Assembly: GCA_937881285.1 (NCBI GenBank)
Contig: CALGEU010000199.1
Span: 1 to 11,119 of the forward strand
Source: an uncultured Clostridia bacterium
GTDB lineage: Bacteria; Bacillota; Clostridia; Christensenellales; CAG-917
Direction of reading: 5' to 3'
DNA length: 11,119 nucleotides
How positions within the stretch are numbered: position 1 is the stretch's first letter; each line of letters begins with the position of its first letter. This document shows, in pieces, positions 1 to 6,631 of the stretch. The position numbers and the translations under genes are program-made. The notes beneath the pieces were generated by a model, which did no database searches, was not told the DNA's origin, and was given only the letters and a program-made list of their open reading frames with translations.

Positions 1-6
1 AAGGAG
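1..6 (+). promoter_or_regulatory. Ribosome binding site AAGGAG deciding the start at 18
   Basis: AAGGAG is 11 bases before the ATG at 18. It overlaps the alternative GTG at 6, so that GTG cannot be its start codon. Confidence 0.7.
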
Positions 7-17
7 TGTTTATTTTT

Positions 18-266
18 ATGAAACGTATCGGAGTCGTGGGAATCGTTCTAAAAGGAGACAGGACGGTTGCCGTCGAAATGCAGAAAGTTTTGAGCGAATT
101 TGCAGATATTATTATCGGCAGAATGGGCGTTCCAAGAGAAGAAGCGAACGCCATTGCGCTTATAGTGGAAGGCTCGCAGGAGCGAATATCGGCTCTTACG
201 GGAAAACTCGGAAGATTTGAAAGTCTCAGTGTGAAATCGGCACTGACGTCTTTTGAAGTCGAATAA
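18..266 (+). CDS. TM1266-family (iron-only hydrogenase system) putative regulator
   Basis: This 82-residue protein has the pattern of the small ACT/NikR-C-like TM1266 family: an N-terminal beta strand (KRIGVVGIVL), a helix (VEMQKVLSEFADIIIGRMGV), and the ending ALTGKLGR...LSVKSALTSF that resembles TM1266 'ALSGKLGQ..GVRVK'. Members are often encoded beside the [FeFe]-hydrogenase maturases HydE, HydF and HydG and are thought to be regulators, though their ligand and target are unproven. The ATG at 18 is preferred over an in-frame GTG at 6, because the AAGGAG at 1-6 overlaps that GTG and sits 11 bases before the ATG. The gene ends 26 bases before the ABC lipoprotein gene and has no terminator, so they are probably co-transcribed. 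Nothing upstream is visible. The family call rests on remembered motif similarity. Confidence 0.8.
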   Translation: MKRIGVVGIVLKGDRTVAVEMQKVLSEFADIIIGRMGVPREEANAIALIVEGSQERISALTGKLGRFESLSVKSALTSFEVE

Positions 267-292
267 AAGGAATAAAACACAGGAGCATACAT

Positions 293-1306
293 ATGAAAAA
301 AACTTTTATTTCAATCGTAGCAATTCTGCTCGTAGCACTCGTTGCGTGCGTCGCTTTGGTGGCTTGCAACGATAACGGCGATGACCCGAATAACGATATT
401 ATCGAAAACGTAACTTTTTCCGCGCCCGAAGGTACGCCTGCGCTTGCGATGTTGCGCCTTACAACCGACAATGCAAAAATCGGCGATATATCCGTCACGT
501 ACAAGGTGGTCAAACCTGCAAATATCGCGGCGGAAATGTCTTCAAAATCAAGCGACATCGTGATTATGCCGGTAAACGGCGGAGCAAATCTCATAAGACA
601 AGGCGCAAATTATAAACTCGTCAGCGTAGCGGTGGACGGCAGTCTCTATATGGTAGGCAACACCGAAAACGGTGGAGAAATCACTATGAACGACATCAAA
701 GGAAAGAAGATTGCGTGCATAGGGCAGACGGGTGTTCCGGGACTTGTGTTCAGATACGTTATGAGCGCAAACGGAATAGGACTCGTTGACGAAAACACCG
801 TTCCCGATGAAAATCAGGTGAGCGTGAGATACGCCGCCGACGGTGCTGCCGCGGCGCAACTCTTGCAAGGCGGACAGGTAGATTTTATGGTCGTCGGAGA
901 GCCTGCGGCAACCGCTCAAACGAAGAGACTTTCTCTCAATGCGGAAATGAATATGCAGACAGAATACGCAAAAGCGAGCGGTGAAGCAAACTATCCGCAG
1001 GCAGGTCTTTTCGTGTCCGAGAAACTCTATTCAAACGAAAAGTTTATGAACGAACTCTTCGACGCTCTTGCGGCAAGCAAAACGTGGGTGAGCGAACATA
1101 AAGCGGACGTTACGAGTTTTGCGCAAACAAACTTGTACGAGAGCGCAAACTTTCCTGCTATCGCCGTTGACAGATGCGCGGTGAACGCAACTCGCCTTGA
1201 CGACGTGCAAAAAGCGCAAGTGATAACTTTCCTTGAAAAAGTGATGCCGAAAGACGCAAAAGGAAACGATATCGATTGGCAAAGCGCAAAATCTTTGATA
1301 TTCTGA
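293..1306 (+). CDS. ABC transporter substrate-binding lipoprotein (NMT1/SsuA-like)
   Basis: This is a 337-residue extracytoplasmic solute-binding protein. It starts with a lipoprotein signal peptide (MKKTFISIVAILLVALVAC). Two tandem lipobox motifs LVAC place the candidate lipidated cysteines at C19 and C25, followed by an acidic, Asn-rich linker (NDNGDDPNN). The body has the periplasmic-binding-protein II pattern of the nitrate/sulfonate/thiamine-precursor group: strand VTFSAPEGTPALAML, the SSDIVIMPVNGGANLI segment, then GKKIACIGQTGVPGLVFRYV and VDFMVVGEPAAT. The adjacent permease and ATPase confirm an importer. The substrate could be an alkylsulfonate, a pyrimidine or thiamine precursor, or another small organic molecule, and sequence reading does not settle it. 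The start at 293 is supported by AGGAG at 281-285. Confidence 0.88.
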   Translation: MKKTFISIVAILLVALVACVALVACNDNGDDPNNDIIENVTFSAPEGTPALAMLRLTTDNAKIGDISVTYKVVKPANIAAEMSSKSSDIVIMPVNGGANLIRQGANYKLVSVAVDGSLYMVGNTENGGEITMNDIKGKKIACIGQTGVPGLVFRYVMSANGIGLVDENTVPDENQVSVRYAADGAAAAQLLQGGQVDFMVVGEPAATAQTKRLSLNAEMNMQTEYAKASGEANYPQAGLFVSEKLYSNEKFMNELFDALAASKTWVSEHKADVTSFAQTNLYESANFPAIAVDRCAVNATRLDDVQKAQVITFLEKVMPKDAKGNDIDWQSAKSLIF

Positions 1307-1310
1307 TTTT

Positions 1311-2099
1311 ATGAAAGAGAAGAGAAAAATCAAAATCGACAAAAAACAAGCGTGGCGGGTGGCGAGCAATATCGTCTATCCGCTCGTTTCGTTTGCCTTG
1401 GTGATCGCGATATGGGCGATTGTTGCGAAAGTCAAAAACAATCCGCTCGTTTTGCCGATGCCGGGCGTCGTGATTGAAAGTTTCTTTTCGCTTTGCAAAG
1501 AAAGCGGATTTTGGACTGCCGTGGGAATGAGCCTTGCGCGTACGCTTATATGTTTTGCAATATCTTTCGTTTGCGCTCTTGCACTAGCATCGCTCGGCGG
1601 ACTTGCAAATCCCGTGCACAGAATAATATCTCCGATAGTCACTTTTTTGCGTTCTGCGCCGACGGTGGCGGTGATACTTATACTTTACGCATTCGCAACG
1701 AGCAACGTTATGGCGGTGACGGTCGGTTTTCTGGTGGCGTTCCCCATTATGTACTCGGCGTTTTACGGCGCGATTTCGGGCGTTGACAAAGACCTTCTCG
1801 AAATGGCGAAAGTATACAAAGTTTCGCCGTGGAACAAGATTGTCGGCATATATCTTCCGTCGGTTGCGGAGTGCCTTTTCGACACGAGCAAATCCACGCT
1901 TTCGCTCACGCTGAAAGTGGTCGTTGCGGCTGAAATTCTGGCAGGAGTGAGCAAGAGTATAGGCGGAAAAATTTCCGTCGCAAACGCGACTTTCGAGATT
2001 GCGTATCTGCTTGCCTGGACGCTGGTTGCGATTGCGTTCAGTTTTGCGCTCGAAGGCGTCGTGCTTATATTCAAGAGAATTTGGAAGGTGGCAAGATGA
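1311..2099 (+). CDS. ABC transporter permease (SsuC/TauC-like)
   Basis: This 262-residue integral membrane subunit of the importer has about six hydrophobic segments, at roughly residues 20-39, 73-97, 107-127, 133-153, 190-210 and 230-252. A binding-protein-dependent transport EAA-type loop lies at 164-183 (EMAKVYKVSPWNKIVGIYLP), which docks on the ATPase. The usual Gly at loop position 7 is Lys170 here. LRSAPTVAVILILY at 113-126 fits the SsuC/TauC class. The gene begins 4 bases after the lipoprotein stop without an obvious Shine-Dalgarno site, suggesting translational coupling. It overlaps the ATPase gene by four bases (ATGA). The N-terminus is strongly basic, consistent with a cytoplasmic location. 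Confidence 0.9.
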   Translation: MKEKRKIKIDKKQAWRVASNIVYPLVSFALVIAIWAIVAKVKNNPLVLPMPGVVIESFFSLCKESGFWTAVGMSLARTLICFAISFVCALALASLGGLANPVHRIISPIVTFLRSAPTVAVILILYAFATSNVMAVTVGFLVAFPIMYSAFYGAISGVDKDLLEMAKVYKVSPWNKIVGIYLPSVAECLFDTSKSTLSLTLKVVVAAEILAGVSKSIGGKISVANATFEIAYLLAWTLVAIAFSFALEGVVLIFKRIWKVAR

Positions 2100-2812
2100 G
2101 TGATATAGTCGTGAAAAATCTTAATTGCGGATACGGCGACAAGGTTATATTCGGCGGCTTTGACGTCACTTTCAAAGAGAATGAAATAAACGTCGTTCTC
2201 GGCGGAAGCGGCGTTGGAAAGACCACTCTTCTGAACGTGCTTGCAGGGCTTAAAACGTACGACGGAGAGATAAGCGGCGTTGACGGTGAAGTGAGTTATA
2301 TTTTTCAAAAAGACAGGTTAATTCCCACTATTTCGGTGTATAAAAACCTTGATTTGATATTACGCTCGGTTTACAAAGACAAAAACAATCGCAAAAAAAT
2401 GATTGAAGAAATGGCTTCTTTGGTTGAGATAGACGACGTTCTTCATTCTCTTCCGAACGAGATAAGCGGCGGACAGGCGCAACGCGTCGCTATGGCGCGC
2501 GCGTTCCTTTATCCGAGCAAAGTCCTTCTTCTCGACGAACCGTTCAAAGCGTTGGACACCGCTCTCAAATCGAGACTTATCAAAAAACTCGTCGAACTCA
2601 ATTCAATAGAACCAAGAACCGTAGTTTTCGTAACTCATGCAATAGACGAATGCCTTCTTTGCGCAGACGAGTATTGTGTCTTTGAAGACAATCCCGTTCG
2701 TATTGCGCTCGAAGGCAGAATCGCAAGCAATAAAAAAGCGCGTACGCTAACCGACAGAGACCTTGAAGTCGAGCGCAACAAACTCCTTGCCGCGCTCACC
2801 CGAAACGCATAG
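2096..2812 (+). CDS. ABC transporter ATP-binding protein (SsuB/TauB-like)
   Basis: This 238-residue nucleotide-binding subunit has all the expected motifs in order: Walker A GGSGVGKT at 36-43, Q-loop Gln71 (IFQKDRLIP), signature SGGQA at 124-128, Walker B KVLLLDE at 142-148, D-loop ALD at 152-154, and the switch His181 (FVTHAIDE). The FQKDRLIP and THAIDE wording is typical of the nitrate/sulfonate/taurine ATPases. The ATG at 2096 is chosen over a TTG at 2081 because GGAAGGTGG at 2083-2091 is a good ribosome binding site for it and because it gives the classical ATGA overlap with the permease stop. It is the last gene of the importer operon and is followed by an AT-rich hairpin. Confidence 0.93.
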   Translation: MSDIVVKNLNCGYGDKVIFGGFDVTFKENEINVVLGGSGVGKTTLLNVLAGLKTYDGEISGVDGEVSYIFQKDRLIPTISVYKNLDLILRSVYKDKNNRKKMIEEMASLVEIDDVLHSLPNEISGGQAQRVAMARAFLYPSKVLLLDEPFKALDTALKSRLIKKLVELNSIEPRTVVFVTHAIDECLLCADEYCVFEDNPVRIALEGRIASNKKARTLTDRDLEVERNKLLAALTRNA

Positions 2813-2814
2813 CC

Positions 2815-2851
2815 GAAAAATGAAAAATTATTAAAACAAATTTCATTTTTC
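2815..2851 (+). terminator. AT-rich inverted repeat, probable weak terminator of the ABC operon
   Basis: A perfect 11-base inverted repeat (GAAAAATGAAA at 2815-2825, TTTCATTTTTC at 2841-2851) with a 15-base loop starts 2 bases after the ATPase stop. The downstream arm is itself T-rich, but no clean U-tract follows and the stem is mostly A-T, so termination would be weak. It lies just before a strong promoter. Confidence 0.5.
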
Positions 2852-2868
2852 TCAGTCTTTCCAGACGC

Positions 2869-2897
2869 TTGACATTTACGTTCAACGAAGATATAAT
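2869..2897 (+). promoter_or_regulatory. Perfect-consensus sigma-70 promoter for rpmE
   Basis: The -35 box TTGACA (2869-2874) and the -10 box TATAAT (2892-2897) both match consensus exactly and are separated by 17 bases. Transcription should start near 2904, giving a leader of about 68 bases before the rpmE ATG. Confidence 0.88.
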
Positions 2898-2971
2898 AAA
2901 GAAACTTTATATCATATTCGCGTAACATACTGGCGCGTGTGGGTATAGAAAAACGAGTCAGGAGAATCAAA

Positions 2972-3178
2972 ATGAAAGAAGGAATCCATCCCCAATACCA
3001 TGACGTAACAGTCGTGTGTGCATGCGGAAACACATTCCAGACCGGTACCACCAAGAACGTCAACGAACTTCGTGTTGAAATTTGCTCCAAGTGCCATCCG
3101 TACTTCACGGGCAAACAAAAACTTGTTGACACAGGCGGACGCGTCGACAAATTCAAGAAGAGATACAATCTCGACTAA
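2972..3178 (+). CDS. rpmE: 50S ribosomal protein L31 (zinc-binding form)
   Basis: This 68-residue protein is the bacterial large-subunit protein L31. The opening MKEGIHPQYHDVTVVCACG and the ending VDTGGRVDKFKKRY are characteristic. Cys16 and Cys18 (CAC), together with Cys38 and Cys41 (CSKC), form the expected metal site, so this is the zinc-containing (C+) type rather than the zinc-independent paralogue. The ATG at 2972 is preferred over an upstream GTG at 2939, because AGGAGA at 2960-2965 precedes it and because the family begins MK. It has its own perfect promoter and its own terminator, so it is probably expressed at high level as a single-gene unit. Its position upstream of DUF1385/prmC/prfA is the usual clostridial order. 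Confidence 0.96.
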   Translation: MKEGIHPQYHDVTVVCACGNTFQTGTTKNVNELRVEICSKCHPYFTGKQKLVDTGGRVDKFKKRYNLD

Positions 3179-3190
3179 CAGGAAAAGAAG

Positions 3191-3236
3191 ATGCAGACTG
3201 CGGGGGATTACGCCGTGTCTGCATTTTTCTTTTTTT
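3191..3236 (+). terminator. Intrinsic terminator of rpmE
   Basis: The stem ATGCAGAC (3191-3198) pairs with GTCTGCAT (3217-3224) and continues inward with CGG/CCG (3201-3203/3213-3215). It is followed by a T-rich run, 3224-3236, broken by a single C. It begins 12 bases after the rpmE stop. Confidence 0.88.
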
Positions 3237-3359
3237 GGTCGCGCTATTTGTGTGTGATACTGCGTCAGACCGCTTTTGCTCGAAATCACGTACTGCTTGT
3301 ACGTTGGGTTTCTCACAAAAACGCTCTTCCTTGTCTGACGCACAAATATCACGACCAAA
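3234..3359. repeat. Long imperfect inverted repeat, candidate dispersed structured element
   Basis: The ends TTTGGTCG (3234-3241) and CGACCAAA (3352-3359) are perfect inverted repeats. Inside them, TATTTGTG (3245-3252) matches CACAAATA (3341-3348). Across a bulge, GCGTCAGAC (3262-3270) matches GTCTGACGC (3333-3341). The centre holds a further nested hairpin, ACGTAC (3288-3293) against GTACGT (3299-3304) with loop TGCTT, flanked by GAAA (3282-3285) and TTTC (3309-3312). The whole 126 bases can fold into one long rod. No convincing gene is present. It could be a MITE- or REP-like dispersed element or a structured RNA. Copies elsewhere in the genome cannot be seen from this window. Confidence 0.6.
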
Positions 3360-3399
3360 TTTGAGCGTGCTATTGAGCGACTAGCGTCATCAAGCGTGA

Positions 3400-3454
3400 A
3401 ATTAATAATTAGTAATTAATAATGAATAATTGTGGAAAGCGAAGCCTTATCCGC
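3400..3454 (+). repeat. AT-rich repeat ending in a hairpin, directly before the DUF1385-PrmC gene
   Basis: AATTAATAAT occurs twice with a 14-base period (3400-3409 and 3414-3423), then AATGAATAATT. An imperfect hairpin follows, GTGGAAAG (3432-3439) against CTTATCCGC (3446-3454), with one bulged A and one G-U pair. In my recollection, runs of this kind followed by a GTGG hairpin are dispersed in many uncultured clostridial genomes; here that is inference from one copy. The upstream bases 3361-3399 hold two TTGAGCG copies 12 bases apart and nothing else recognisable. Confidence 0.45.
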
Positions 3455-3467
3455 ATTAAAATAAAAT

Positions 3468-5387
3468 ATGAAAGAAAAAACAAAAAAAGTCAAAGAGCCG
3501 AGACCGAAAAACGTCATCGACAAAAAGTCTAAGGCGGTGCGCCGCACGAGCATCGGCGGTCAAGCCGTTCTCGAAGGCGTTATGATGAAAGGCGAGCATT
3601 CCATTGCGACCGCCGTTCGTACGCCAAGCGGCGACATTACGGTTGAAAGCAAATATATCAAAAGTCCGAAAGAACGCAATTGGTTCTTGCGCTTGCCGTT
3701 CATTCGCGGCGTGGTGAATCTTTTCACGCAACTTTTTCAGGGCACGGGCATTATGATGCGCTCTGCGGAAGTGTACGGAGATTATGCCGAGCCGAGCAAG
3801 GCGGAAAAGTGGATGGCGGACAAATTGAAAATCAATCCCATGAATTTGCTTATGGGATTTTCCGTCGTTCTTGGCGTGTTGCTCGCAGTTGCTTTGTTTA
3901 TGGTGCTTCCTAACGTCATTGCAACCGCGATTTGCGACAATATAAATGCGATTGCAAACTCGGATTTGTACAGCCTTTGGTATAGCCTTATCGAAGGCGT
4001 GATTATGCTTTGCATATTCATAACTTACATTCTTCTCGTCACGCTGATGAAAGACGTGCGCAGAGTGTTTATGTATCACGGCGCGGAACACAAAGTCATC
4101 ACTTGCTACGAGCACGGGCTTGACCTTACCGTCGAAAACGCAAAAAAGATGAGAAGAGAACATTCCCGTTGCGGAACGACGTTCCTTTTCTTCGTCGTGG
4201 CGGTCAGTATCATGGTGTTTGTGCTTATCAACGTCATGATTGAAAAGTGCGGACTTTTCGTCACCGCAGACCAAGTGAGCGAAGTTGGGGCAAAATTCAT
4301 CAACGGACTTATAAAAATCGGATTCAAACTTTTGTTCTTGCCCGTCGTTGCAGGCGTTAGTTACGAACTTTTGAAACTCCTTGCAAAGAGCGATTGTCTG
4401 TTTGTGAGAATACTCCGTGCGCCCGGTATGGCACTGCAAAAACTAACGACGAAAGAGCCTACCGACGATATGCTCGAAGTGTCCATAACCGCATTCAAAA
4501 CGGTGCAGGAAATGGACGCGAATCCGAATCTTGAAGAGAGAAAGTTTGATATTCGCGTGCCGTACGGCGTTGCGAGAAACAAACTCGAAAACATCGCAAA
4601 AGGCGCGGACGAAGCGGACATAGACTGGCTTTTGGTCGAAGTTACGGGCAAAAAACGCAGTGAACTGAAAGAACTGAAAACGTTCACGAAAACCGAGTTT
4701 GAAAATGCCGAAAGAATCGCAAAGAAAATGGCGGACGGAACGCCGCTTCAATATGCGCTCGGATATGCATATTTTTACGGAATCAAAATCTCCGTCAATC
4801 AGAACGTGCTTATCCCGAGACCCGAAACCGAAGAACTCGTCGAAAGAGCGATAAAAGTCATAGACGATAAAAACGCCGCTTTTGAAAACGGCGAAAAGTG
4901 CGACGTTCTCGACCTTTGCACGGGAAGCGGTGCGATTGCGGTGGCAATCGCAAAGAATACAAAAGCAAACGTGTCCGCTTGCGACGTGAGCGTCGGCGCA
5001 ATAGACGTCGCGCTTGCAAACTCGCTCAACACGGGCGTGCGAGTGGACTTTTCAAAGGGCGATATGTGGAGCGCGGTTGCAAAGAAGCAATTTGACGTAA
5101 TCGTGTCGAATCCGCCGTATATCCCCACCGAAGAAGTGTCGAAACTTGATGCTAAAGTGAAAGATTTTGAGCCGAAACTCGCTCTCGACGGAGACGTGGA
5201 CGGTCTCAAATTCTACCGCATAATCGCAGATAAACTCGACGAACATCTCAAAGAAAACGGCGTGTTGCTCCTTGAATTCGGATACGACCAAGCAGAGAAG
5301 ATTGCGGAGATTTTTGCAAATTACGACGTCGAGATACTCAAAGACATAGAAGGAAACGATCGTATCGCCGTGGTGAAGAGAAAATGA
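3468..5387 (+). CDS. prmC: Fusion of DUF1385 membrane protein and release factor glutamine methyltransferase PrmC
   Basis: This 639-residue protein carries two normally separate proteins in one uninterrupted frame. Residues ~26-335 match DUF1385 (YqhQ-like): IGGQAVLEGVMMKG, then YHGAEHKVITCYEHG and REHSRCGTTFLFFV, with hydrophobic segments near 126-150, 174-196, 238-260 and 288-308. Residues ~358-639 are PrmC/HemK, which N5-methylates the GGQ glutamine of release factors using S-adenosylmethionine. The N-terminal helical part ends in LIPRPETEELV (from 448), the SAM motif is DLCTGSG (482-488), the catalytic NPPY is at 548-551, and the end DIEGNDRIAV is typical. Its ATGA overlap with prfA couples it to its substrate. 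DUF1385 has no settled function. No Shine-Dalgarno site precedes 3468, so the start is less certain than the domains. Confidence 0.9.
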   Translation: MKEKTKKVKEPRPKNVIDKKSKAVRRTSIGGQAVLEGVMMKGEHSIATAVRTPSGDITVESKYIKSPKERNWFLRLPFIRGVVNLFTQLFQGTGIMMRSAEVYGDYAEPSKAEKWMADKLKINPMNLLMGFSVVLGVLLAVALFMVLPNVIATAICDNINAIANSDLYSLWYSLIEGVIMLCIFITYILLVTLMKDVRRVFMYHGAEHKVITCYEHGLDLTVENAKKMRREHSRCGTTFLFFVVAVSIMVFVLINVMIEKCGLFVTADQVSEVGAKFINGLIKIGFKLLFLPVVAGVSYELLKLLAKSDCLFVRILRAPGMALQKLTTKEPTDDMLEVSITAFKTVQEMDANPNLEERKFDIRVPYGVARNKLENIAKGADEADIDWLLVEVTGKKRSELKELKTFTKTEFENAERIAKKMADGTPLQYALGYAYFYGIKISVNQNVLIPRPETEELVERAIKVIDDKNAAFENGEKCDVLDLCTGSGAIAVAIAKNTKANVSACDVSVGAIDVALANSLNTGVRVDFSKGDMWSAVAKKQFDVIVSNPPYIPTEEVSKLDAKVKDFEPKLALDGDVDGLKFYRIIADKLDEHLKENGVLLLEFGYDQAEKIAEIFANYDVEILKDIEGNDRIAVVKRK

Positions 5388-6472
5388 AAATATCCGACGG
5401 TATGCTTGCAAGACTCGATAAAATAAAAGCGCGCTACGTTGAAGTCGGCGAACTTTTGTCAAAGAGCGAAATCATTTCCGATCAGGAAAAATTCCGCGCA
5501 CTTTCAAAAGAACACAGCGATCTCGAACCTATCGTGGAGATATTCGACAGGTATTTGAAACATAAGAGCGACTTTGACGATCTCGAAGAGATGATTGCAA
5601 TCGAGAGCGATCAGGATATGAAAGCACTCGAAAAGCAAGAACTTGACGATTTGCGCGAAGATATGGAAAAGGACGGCGCGGATTTGAAAATCGCGCTCCT
5701 TCCCAAAGACCCGAACGAAGACAACAACGTTATTATGGAAATACGCGCGGGCGCGGGCGGAGACGAAGCGGCACTTTTCGGCACGGAACTTATGAAGATG
5801 TATCGCCACTATGCCGAAAACAATCGCTGGAAAGTGGAAGAAGTCAATATGAATTTCACCGAACTCGGCGGCGCAAAGGAACTCGTTTTTATGATTGCGG
5901 GCAAAGGCGCGTGGGGTAAACTCAAATTCGAAAGCGGCGTGCACAGAGTGCAACGCGTTCCCGAAACCGAATCGCAAGGCAGAGTGCATACGTCGACGGT
6001 CACCGTTGCGGTGCTTCCCGAAGCGCAGGACGTTGAAGTGAATCTCAACGAAAACGACATCAAAGTGGATACTTATAGGAGCGGCGGCGCAGGCGGTCAG
6101 CATGTCAACAAGACGGAAAGCGCGATACGCATGACGCATATTCCGACGGGTATCGTCGTCGAATGTCAGGACGAAAGAAGCCAGATTAAGAACAGAGAAA
6201 AAGCTCTAAAAGTGTTAAAATCTCGAGTGTACGATTTCTATCAGTCTCAGGCGCAAAAGGAATACGCCGAAAATCGTCGCGCGCAGGTTGGAACGGGAGA
6301 CAGAAGCGAGCGTATCCGCACCTACAATTTCCCGCAAGGGCGTGTGACAGACCATAGAATCGGACTCACGCTTTACAATCTCGACAAGTTTTTGCTCGGA
6401 GATATGGACGAGATGATTTCCGCATTGCAGATTGCTCTTCAGAACAAGATGCTCGAAAACGTGGAAGAATAA
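5384..6472 (+). CDS. prfA: Peptide chain release factor 1 (RF1)
   Basis: This 362-residue class I release factor recognises UAA and UAG and triggers peptide release. The PCRF domain fills the N-terminal half, including IMEIRAGAGGDEAALF. The codon-recognition tripeptide is Pro-Glu-Thr at 193-195 within HRVQRVPETESQGRVHTST, which is the RF1 PxT motif, not the SPF of RF2. The catalytic GGQ is at 237-239 (GAGGQHVNKTESAIR), and Gln239 is the residue PrmC methylates. Length is normal for RF1. The start ATG overlaps the stop of the DUF1385-PrmC gene (ATGA), with a weak GGTGAAGAG ahead of it, so translation is probably coupled. The gene is followed by a 159-base gap with hairpins and a new promoter. 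Confidence 0.97.
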   Translation: MKISDGMLARLDKIKARYVEVGELLSKSEIISDQEKFRALSKEHSDLEPIVEIFDRYLKHKSDFDDLEEMIAIESDQDMKALEKQELDDLREDMEKDGADLKIALLPKDPNEDNNVIMEIRAGAGGDEAALFGTELMKMYRHYAENNRWKVEEVNMNFTELGGAKELVFMIAGKGAWGKLKFESGVHRVQRVPETESQGRVHTSTVTVAVLPEAQDVEVNLNENDIKVDTYRSGGAGGQHVNKTESAIRMTHIPTGIVVECQDERSQIKNREKALKVLKSRVYDFYQSQAQKEYAENRRAQVGTGDRSERIRTYNFPQGRVTDHRIGLTLYNLDKFLLGDMDEMISALQIALQNKMLENVEE

Positions 6473-6477
6473 GAAAA

Positions 6478-6497
6478 TATCATACTCTCGTATGATA
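6478..6497. other. Perfect hairpin after prfA
   Basis: TATCATAC (6478-6485) and GTATGATA (6490-6497) form a perfect 8-base stem with a TCTC loop, 5 bases after the prfA stop. No T-run follows on the + strand, so it is a poor intrinsic terminator. It may protect the 3' end of the message. Confidence 0.45.
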
Positions 6498-6546
6498 AAA
6501 GCAGAAAAATTTGCATTTTCAAACCGTAAAAGCGCAAGAAAAACAC

Positions 6547-6571
6547 CACTTTCGAAAAAGTGTCGATTTTT
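6547..6571 (+). terminator. Short hairpin with T-run, possible terminator after prfA
   Basis: CACTTT (6547-6552) and AAAGTG (6557-6562) form a 6-base stem with loop CGAA. TCGATTTTT follows, ending at 6571. The stem is short and the T-run is offset by four bases, so termination would be partial at best. Confidence 0.4.
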
Positions 6572-6583
6572 GAAAATTGCGGG

Positions 6584-6612
6584 TTGAAATTGACGGATAT
6601 ATTATATATAAT
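6584..6612 (+). promoter_or_regulatory. Sigma-70 promoter for the P-loop NTPase-thrC-trpS unit
   Basis: TTGAAA (6584-6589) is 17 bases from a consensus TATAAT (6607-6612). An overlapping alternative is TTGACG (6590-6595) with TATAAG (6612-6617) at 16 bases. Either places transcription start close to the ribosome binding site CGGAGGTG at 6620-6627, giving a very short leader. Confidence 0.72.
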
Positions 6613-6631
6613 ATAAGTACGGAGGTGCTAC

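Noticed and set aside
1763..2308. 181-codon minus-strand frame across the permease/ATPase junction
   Set aside because: It crosses two confident genes that overlap by four bases and has no motif.
2912..3358. Minus-strand 148-codon frame over rpmE and the inverted repeat
   Set aside because: It reads antisense through rpmE and into a palindromic non-coding element; no domain is seen.
3400..3431. Short-period AT repeats as a CRISPR or replication-origin iteron array
   Set aside because: Only two clear copies, no unique spacers, no cas or rep genes nearby.
3456..4439. 327-codon open frame on the minus strand
   Set aside because: It lies wholly opposite the DUF1385 domain, has His/Arg/Cys-rich composition typical of an antisense frame and no ribosome binding site or recognisable domain.
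4911..4931. Cys in the PrmC SAM motif (DLCTGSG instead of DLGTGSG)
   Set aside because: This variant is common in genuine PrmC/HemK proteins and NPPY is intact.
5960..5968. PET instead of PAT in the RF1 codon-recognition tripeptide
   Set aside because: RF1 tolerates PxT; PET is found in ordinary Bacillota RF1, so it does not imply altered stop-codon use.
5504..6139. 211-codon minus-strand frame opposite prfA
   Set aside because: It is the shadow of a strongly conserved RF1 gene, with biased His/Phe-rich composition.
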